NCBI GenBank assembly: GCA_963969495.1
Contig: OZ018330.1
Span: 65,400,513 to 65,464,512, forward strand
DNA: 64,000 nt
Origin: Ceratothoa steindachneri
Taxonomy: Eukaryota; Arthropoda; Malacostraca; Isopoda; Cymothoidae
Reading direction: 5' to 3'
How positions within the stretch are numbered: the stretch's first letter is position 1; each line of letters begins with the position of its first letter. A program made the position numbers and the translations under genes. Positions 59,704 through 64,000 of this stretch are shown here, one piece after another. Under the pieces are notes generated by a model. It ran no database searches. It was not told the origin of the DNA and worked only from the letters and a program-made list of their open reading frames with translations.

Positions 59704-60240
59704 TCACATGAACATCACCCTCTTGTTCGTTTGGGCAAATACATTGAATAAAGTGTCTCTTTTAACATCAATTTCGTTGTGAAAATCGATCAGCGCCAGA
59801 CCGTTTAGGTGTTCTTCTCCCATGCTATTCCTTAAGTACGTTTCCAGGCATTTTCAGGCCTAAAAATGAACGCTTGGCCTCCAAATTTGAGAATGTGGAT
59901 GTGATTAGAACATGGAAGAAGAGCCTGACTATGTTCGGATACATTCCGGTCTGGGTGGGCGTGGGCAAGAGCATCTCAAACGGAGTCAAACTTGATTGTT
60001 GACAAAAACCTGCGCCTATGCTTCCGCCTTGAGGAGGCTCAAGGCTTCGATGTCAGCCTTGTAGACTTCTGCCGCGTCTATTAAAACAGATAAATCTTCG
60101 TGGACGCCGCGACGCCTCGAGGACAAGGCCAATCAGAAAGCGCAGCTCTCGAATTGCGATCAGTAGGAGTCCCGCAGTCGCGTCCTAGTTCCTATCATCT
60201 TTAAGAAAGATGGCCATAACCAGCAGGAATTCGATAGGAC
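59704..60240 (-). pseudogene. hAT transposase C-terminal dimerisation domain
   Basis: Minus strand; upstream part VYKADIEALSLLKAEA (about 60,070), then MYPNIVRLFFHVLITSTFSN, LEAKRSFLGLK (the hAT signature …V..AERSFS.LK, with K for E), one frameshift, KCLETYLRNSMGEEHLNGLA, LIDFHNEIDVKRDTLFNVFA, QTNKRVMFM and a proper stop at 59,704-59,706. This is the hATC dimerisation domain with its natural end. Differs from the hAT remnant at 27.5 kb, which has a different C-terminus. The catalytic core is not preserved upstream. Confidence 0.82.
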
Positions 60241-60386
60241 AATGACTAAATGGTGTCATTGTGGGTGATGCTCATTGTAGTCTATTTGTTTTTCAGGATT
60301 CAGTATGGGCTAATGAAATGACAAATTTGAAGGGGGAGCTTCACTCTCCCCCCTCTTTTCCCGAATCCGCGCCTGACTGAATCGTT

Positions 60387-61037
60387 TCATTGTGAGGGAC
60401 GCTTAATGAAGGCGCTTCGCTTGTCGCTATGAGATAATAAGAGGTCAAATTTGAGGGCCTCAGTCGCATAGCCTCCCTCTGGATGCCGCTCATAGGGAGG
60501 GTATATATGAGGGCAAGAAACTTTCTTGTCCGACCTATCGAGGGCTAGTCTCCGACAGTCAAGTAATGTAAAAAAAAGGCGAACAAGATTTTTGTTAAAG
60601 TCAATTTTTAAGACAAAACTAAAGAAGACATATCCTACACAGAGTTCAAAAAGGAAGGTCACTAAATAACTAGTTGCAAGTACAAGGGACAAGCAGTAGC
60701 ACCACGCACGTCCCAGTACCAGGGAAGGTAAAGAGCGCGAAGCTCGTCCAAATTGGTTATTCAACAAAAATGTGTTGATAAGGCACGCGTCGCAATAGAG
60801 TGCAGGAGAGTTCTTTATCAAATGGCGGGTGTCCCACGAATGTGCCCAATTCAAAGATGACGGAAAGAAATATGAAGCCTTTGCGACAATATAGGGTAAT
60901 ACCCCGTAAACAGTAGCGGCGCAATGGCACATAACTTTAATGTCAGGTCGCTTGTCTCCAATTATCTTTAGAAAGCAGCCCTTTGGGCTGTCTTGTAACT
61001 TCATCGGGTAACATTCACCTGTGCCATCTTTTCCCAA
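60387..61037 (-). pseudogene. LINE E, region after RNase H (216-codon frame)
   Basis: The longest open frame of the window, but it is a LINE tail. KVMCHCAATVYGVLPYIVAK, SSLNWAHSWDTRHLIKNSPA, LYCDACLINTFLLNNQF, GRASRSLPSLVLGRAWCYCL correspond to LINE D (KVACHSTVTLLRPIP, …SQHILVECPSLGDLCARYLS) with a small frameshift in the HIL.ECP block. The C-terminal 80 residues (after SLVLATSYLV) probably read untranslated 3' DNA. Not a host gene. Confidence 0.65.
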
Positions 61038-61043
61038 CTAAAC

Positions 61044-61052
61044 TGGTGACCC
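61044..61052 (+). other. Candidate tRNA primer-binding site
   Basis: TGGTGACCC, 32 bp before the gag ATG. It is complementary to the 3' end (GGGTCACCA) of tRNA-Trp-type primers, used by CsRn1-type gypsy elements. Only nine bases match before the sequence departs. Confidence 0.5.
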
Positions 61053-61083
61053 TTTTCGGCCGGACATAGAAGATGACGAGAAA

Positions 61084-61842
61084 ATGAACGCACCAGATCA
61101 TCAACAAGTAGGACAAGGAGAAAAGAATATCGTGAACGCCATCACCATCAAGCAACCTGTCTTTAACAAGGCTGCAGTTGCAGGTTGGTTCAAGATTGTA
61201 GATGCTCAGTTTCACGTTTCAAGAGTAAGTAAAGAGGATACTAAATTCTTTCATGTTTTGGCTGCATTATCTCCCGAGCTCGTCGGCCGTCTTCCGGCAG
61301 CAATCCTATCTACTCATAGTTACCATCTCTTAAAGACTGAAGTGATTGGGCTCTTCGAGAGGACGAAACCAGAGATTTTCAAGAATCTCGTTGCCTCCTT
61401 CACGCTCACCGGTCGACCTTTTACCAATTTTTAAGAAATAAGGAGAACTGCTCTACAGGTAGGATTTGGTGAGGAACTCGTGAGGCACAAGTTTATTCAG
61501 TCCCTGCCAGCTGACATTGCACCCATAATTGCTACCCAGAAGGAACTTACCGTAGCCCAGTTAGAAAAGCTTGCAAATGAACTAATGCCATTCAATAGAG
61601 CACAGTGTCTTAATGTTAATGATAGTAGTAAATCTTTAGTAAGTAGTGCCACTTTTTTGTTTGGTATGTGTATTTCTAATCCTAATAATGGAAGTGATAA
61701 TTATATAAATAATGTGAATTCTACGGGTAGGGCACGATCAGGGCCCATGAGTGCGTACCTTAATGGAAACCGTCCCAATTTTGCGCAGCGAAATAGTGAT
61801 CACAGTGCTTATAATATACCAGTTAGATTGCGACCTTTTTAA
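61084..61842 (+). pseudogene. Gag of the gypsy element
   Basis: Open 61,084-61,434: MNAPDHQQVGQGEKNIVNAI, AAVAGWFKIVDAQFHVSRVS, KEDTKFFHVLAALSPELVGR, VASFTLTGRPFTNF, stop. Continues after a frameshift: EIRRTALQVGFGEELVRHKF, IQSLPADIAPIIATQKELTV, AQLEKLANELMPF. W..vdAqF and the L..LP..i pattern are those of gypsy gag capsid proteins. Then a less conserved Asn-rich C-terminus to 61,842. Broken by at least one frameshift. Confidence 0.78.
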
Positions 61843-61849
61843 AGGAACC

Positions 61850-62940
61850 AAAGATCTGTATTCAGCCGTTCACACTTGTACTTTGGTGAGAATGCGAAAT
61901 TCTGCAAACCATAGTGCAAGTGGCCAAAGAGAGGAGAATAATTGCAGATGCTACCTTCCTCCAGGCCATCTTCGCCAGCCTCGGTGGAAAACTAGCAGGC
62001 ATGCCATTGCAAATGTGGCCGCTGGTTGCCATCTCTTTTCACGGACGTCGCTAAAGTTAATAAAATTAATGTGAGTTTCTAATTGATATGGCAGCGAGTC
62101 TTTCGATAATTCCGGCTAAATTGGTGTCGCACACAATTGAGACAGATAGTACTCCACCGACATTCACGTAGTAGAGACTAACTTAAATAGAGAAGCTGCA
62201 GGTTGCCAAAGCAACTTTCAAAACGCTATTTCAAGGAGGGAGTCGTGCACCCGTCAAAATCACCTTAGAAGTCCCCCGGTTAGCACAGGGTGGTAGGCAA
62301 TTTTCGAGCGCTCAATGCGATCACAAAGCGTTATAGATATCCATTGCCGCTAATTCAACGTGTGGTAAACTACGTCTAATGGCAAAATATTTTGGGGGGT
62401 TGGATCTGGTTCCTGCCTAGTATCAAATCTCTATGAACCCGACGGACATAGAGAATATGCGGTGTTAACGCCGTTTGGATTATGAGAGTAGCTGAAGCTT
62501 CCATTCAGCCTCCGGAATGCAAGTTTCACATTTCAACGATACATGAAACACCTGTTTGGAGGATTAGGATCCGTTTATGTTTATATAAATTTATATACGA
62601 CATCTTGATATTGTGAGACAATGTGGACGACCACTTGAGGCATTTGGATTAAGTCTTCAAAATCCTGGTCGAAAGCTGTCTGAAGATTTCATTGGAGAAA
62701 TGCGAGCTAGCAAAGGAAGAGATTGATTTTTTAGGGCATCACGTTTCGGTGGCACGAATTTACCCATCGGCCAAGAAAATAAAGGAAATTGGAGACATAC
62801 TCTTACCAAAGGACTACAAGGAACTACGACGATATTTGGGCATGTTGTGATACTACCGAAGGAAGATTCCTAATTTAGCTTAAATTGCAGACCCGTTGAC
62901 CTAGCTTGCAAGCCTCCTTGTTAGCTCGATTAGAACGATG
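61850..62940 (+). pseudogene. Protease region and reverse transcriptase of the gypsy element
   Basis: 61,920-62,070: CRCYLPPGHLRQPRWKTSRH, AIANVAAGCHLFSRT is the junction before the protease; the DTG box is not readable. RT: LQVAKATFKTLFQGG, FSSAQCDHKAL, VLTPFGL, FSLRNASFTFQRYMKHLFGG, LGSVYVYINLY (62,570 on) in the place of the Y.DD box, lost here; then WRNAS-, KEEIDFLGHHVSVARI and YKELRRYLGM-like sequence near 62,820. Many stops. Confidence 0.75.
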
Positions 62941-63420
62941 TGCCACGAAGAGCATTTGTGATTACTAAATCGGCCTTAATCAACTCCATCAAACTCTGTC
63001 TCCCACTGCTCAAAGATTCCCCATATCAGCTGGTGACGGATTGCTCGCAATACGCGGCAGGTGCTGCCCAGCAGAAAATAGTAAACGGATCGCCACGACC
63101 AGTGGCATTTTTTTACAGCAAACTAAACCGGACACAGCATGCATACTCCACCTACGACAGAGAGCCATTAGTGGCGAATTTTGCTGTCATCCATTTCGGG
63201 CACATGATTGAAGGTCGCCATGTTACTTGTGCACGGACCATAAGTCATTAATATCGTTTTTTCGTCGCCATTAAGTGCAAAAACGGAGAGGCAGCAATGC
63301 CACTCGACAGCCATTTTGGAATACATCAGCGATATCACCTATATGTGTGGTCAGTACAACGTAGTCACTGACTGCCTTTCGAGGAACGTTAATTCGGTCC
63401 AAATTGACTCATTTGACCTC
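62940..63420 (+). pseudogene. RNase H of the gypsy element
   Basis: Open 62,940-63,251: SIKLCLPLLKDSPYQLVTDC with the first catalytic D, SQYAAGAAQQKIVNGSPRPV, AFFYSKLNRTQHAYSTYDRE with the E, PLVANFAVIHFGHMIEGRHV. After a frameshift TDHKSL has the third D and AISPICVVSTT, near 63,340, corresponds to the end (D in …TDCLSR: here DCLSRNVNS in frame at 63,370). Spacing fits gypsy RNase H. Confidence 0.8.
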
Positions 63421-63539
63421 TGAGCTTTGGCGACAGCACAGGATGATTGTGAAGAAATGAAGGAATTTCGCTGGCGATTAAAATTTTTCTATTTTCCAAG
63501 GAGCAGCTCAACTATAGAGTAAAGTAACATCAAGCTACC

Positions 63540-64000
63540 CACGACCATTTGTCCCTATGGCGTACAGAATGACTATCTTCAATGACTTACATAATCTGTT
63601 ACACCCTAGAGTCAAGGCATCACTTCGTTTTATCAAATCTCGAGATTTCTGACCAAATATGGACATGAATATTAGCTCCTGGACAAGGGAATGCCTCCCA
63701 TATCAATCTTACAAGATCACTTGCCACACTTAATCCCCGACAGTGCCCATTGATATTCTATCTTCAAGGTTCGAAACCGTGCATATTGATATAATTGGAC
63801 CACTTTCACCGTGTACACTGCCAGAACAATCCTACCCCTCCCTCAATCGGTATTTATTATCGTGTATCGACCGACTACGATTCCGGACATAGGTAGTGCA
63901 ACGTTGGTTTTCCTAGACGGGTCGCTTTCCAGATTTGGAATCCCGCTTTACGAAGTGACCAACATAGGCGCCCAATTCGAATTCGAGCTATTCGAGGAAA
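63540..64000 (+). pseudogene. Integrase of the gypsy element, truncated by the window
   Basis: MTIFNDLHNLLHPRVKASLR, FIKSRDF, then SWTRECLPYQSYKITCHT: the HHCC zinc region (both H kept, the second C is Y). Then FETVHIDIIGPLSP (first catalytic D in HIDIIG) and YLLSCIDRLR. At 63,930-64,000 FGIPLYEVTNIGAQFEFELF replaces the TDRGAQF block: the second catalytic D is lost. The rest lies outside the window. Confidence 0.8.

Larger units (their letters stand above)
61044..64000 (+). mobile_element. Ty3/gypsy (CsRn1-like?) retrotransposon, cut by the window end
   Basis: Plus strand with canonical order: primer-binding site, gag (61,084-61,840), protease region (about 61,850-62,180), RT (62,200-62,870), RNase H (62,940-63,260), integrase (63,540 to the end). 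Contrast with the 18.8-kb element, in which IN precedes RT. No 5' LTR is visible before 61,044, where LINE E sequence ends. Confidence 0.82.

Noticed and set aside
60387..61037. Intact 216-codon host gene
   Set aside because: N-terminal two thirds align with the tail of LINE D; the rest lies where the LINE 3' untranslated region is expected.

Overview
This 64-kb window looks like an invertebrate nuclear genome, most likely an arthropod. The DNA is AT-rich, with long (TA)n arrays, short TTAGG/CCTAA runs, and a dense layer of decayed transposable elements. The Tc1/mariner remnants and one LINE family remind me of copepod (sea-louse type) elements, but that is an impression from memory, not a search result. 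I found no intact host gene, tRNA or rRNA. The longest open frame (216 codons, minus strand, 60,387-61,037) is a LINE tail.

Layout. 1-2,128: (TA)n arrays, a duplicated 216-bp unit and a dead Penelope-like element (PLE1). 2.1-5 kb: unassigned coding-like remnants. 5.0-6.0 kb: tail of a LINE reverse transcriptase. 7.77-9.53 kb: the 3' half of PLE2, split by an internally deleted DD41D mariner. 9.55-12.56 kb: LINE A (CCHC ORF1, endonuclease, start of RT), minus strand. 15.6-16.4 kb: internally deleted Tc1-like element. 18.77-22.3 kb: an LTR element with integrase upstream of RT-RNase H (Gmr1-like order). 23.5-24.5 and 26.1-27.25 kb: LINEs C and D. 27.5-28.6 kb: hAT-like transposase remnant. 30.27-30.88 kb: giant foldback bounded by (TA)n. 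30.88-32.69 kb: PLE3. 32.8-33.7 kb: deleted mariner. 34.4-35.2 kb: DIRS-like RT. 35.3-36.2 kb: PLE4 and PLE5 pieces. 36.2-46.1 kb: a diverged 25-bp minisatellite holding a LINE and two LTRs with target-site duplications. 46.5-47.4 kb: a 387-bp higher-order tandem repeat. 47.8-51.9 kb: LINE B. 53.2-55.7 kb: a second DIRS-like element. 59.7-60.2 kb: hAT C-terminus. 60.4-61.0 kb: LINE E tail. 61.04-64.0 kb: Ty3/gypsy element with canonical gag-RT-RH-IN order, cut by the window end.

The most interesting signals are: (i) hammerhead-ribozyme-like motifs at PLE ends and in the foldback, where two core positions known to pair in the active site (C3 and G8) are changed together to U3 and A8; (ii) removal of each of two TG...CA LTRs with its 5-bp duplication restores the 25-bp satellite; (iii) tandem arrays with alternating subunit lengths; (iv) three Tc1/mariner copies from different families, each with its catalytic middle deleted. 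All alignments were made by eye; boundaries are approximate unless exact ends are argued.
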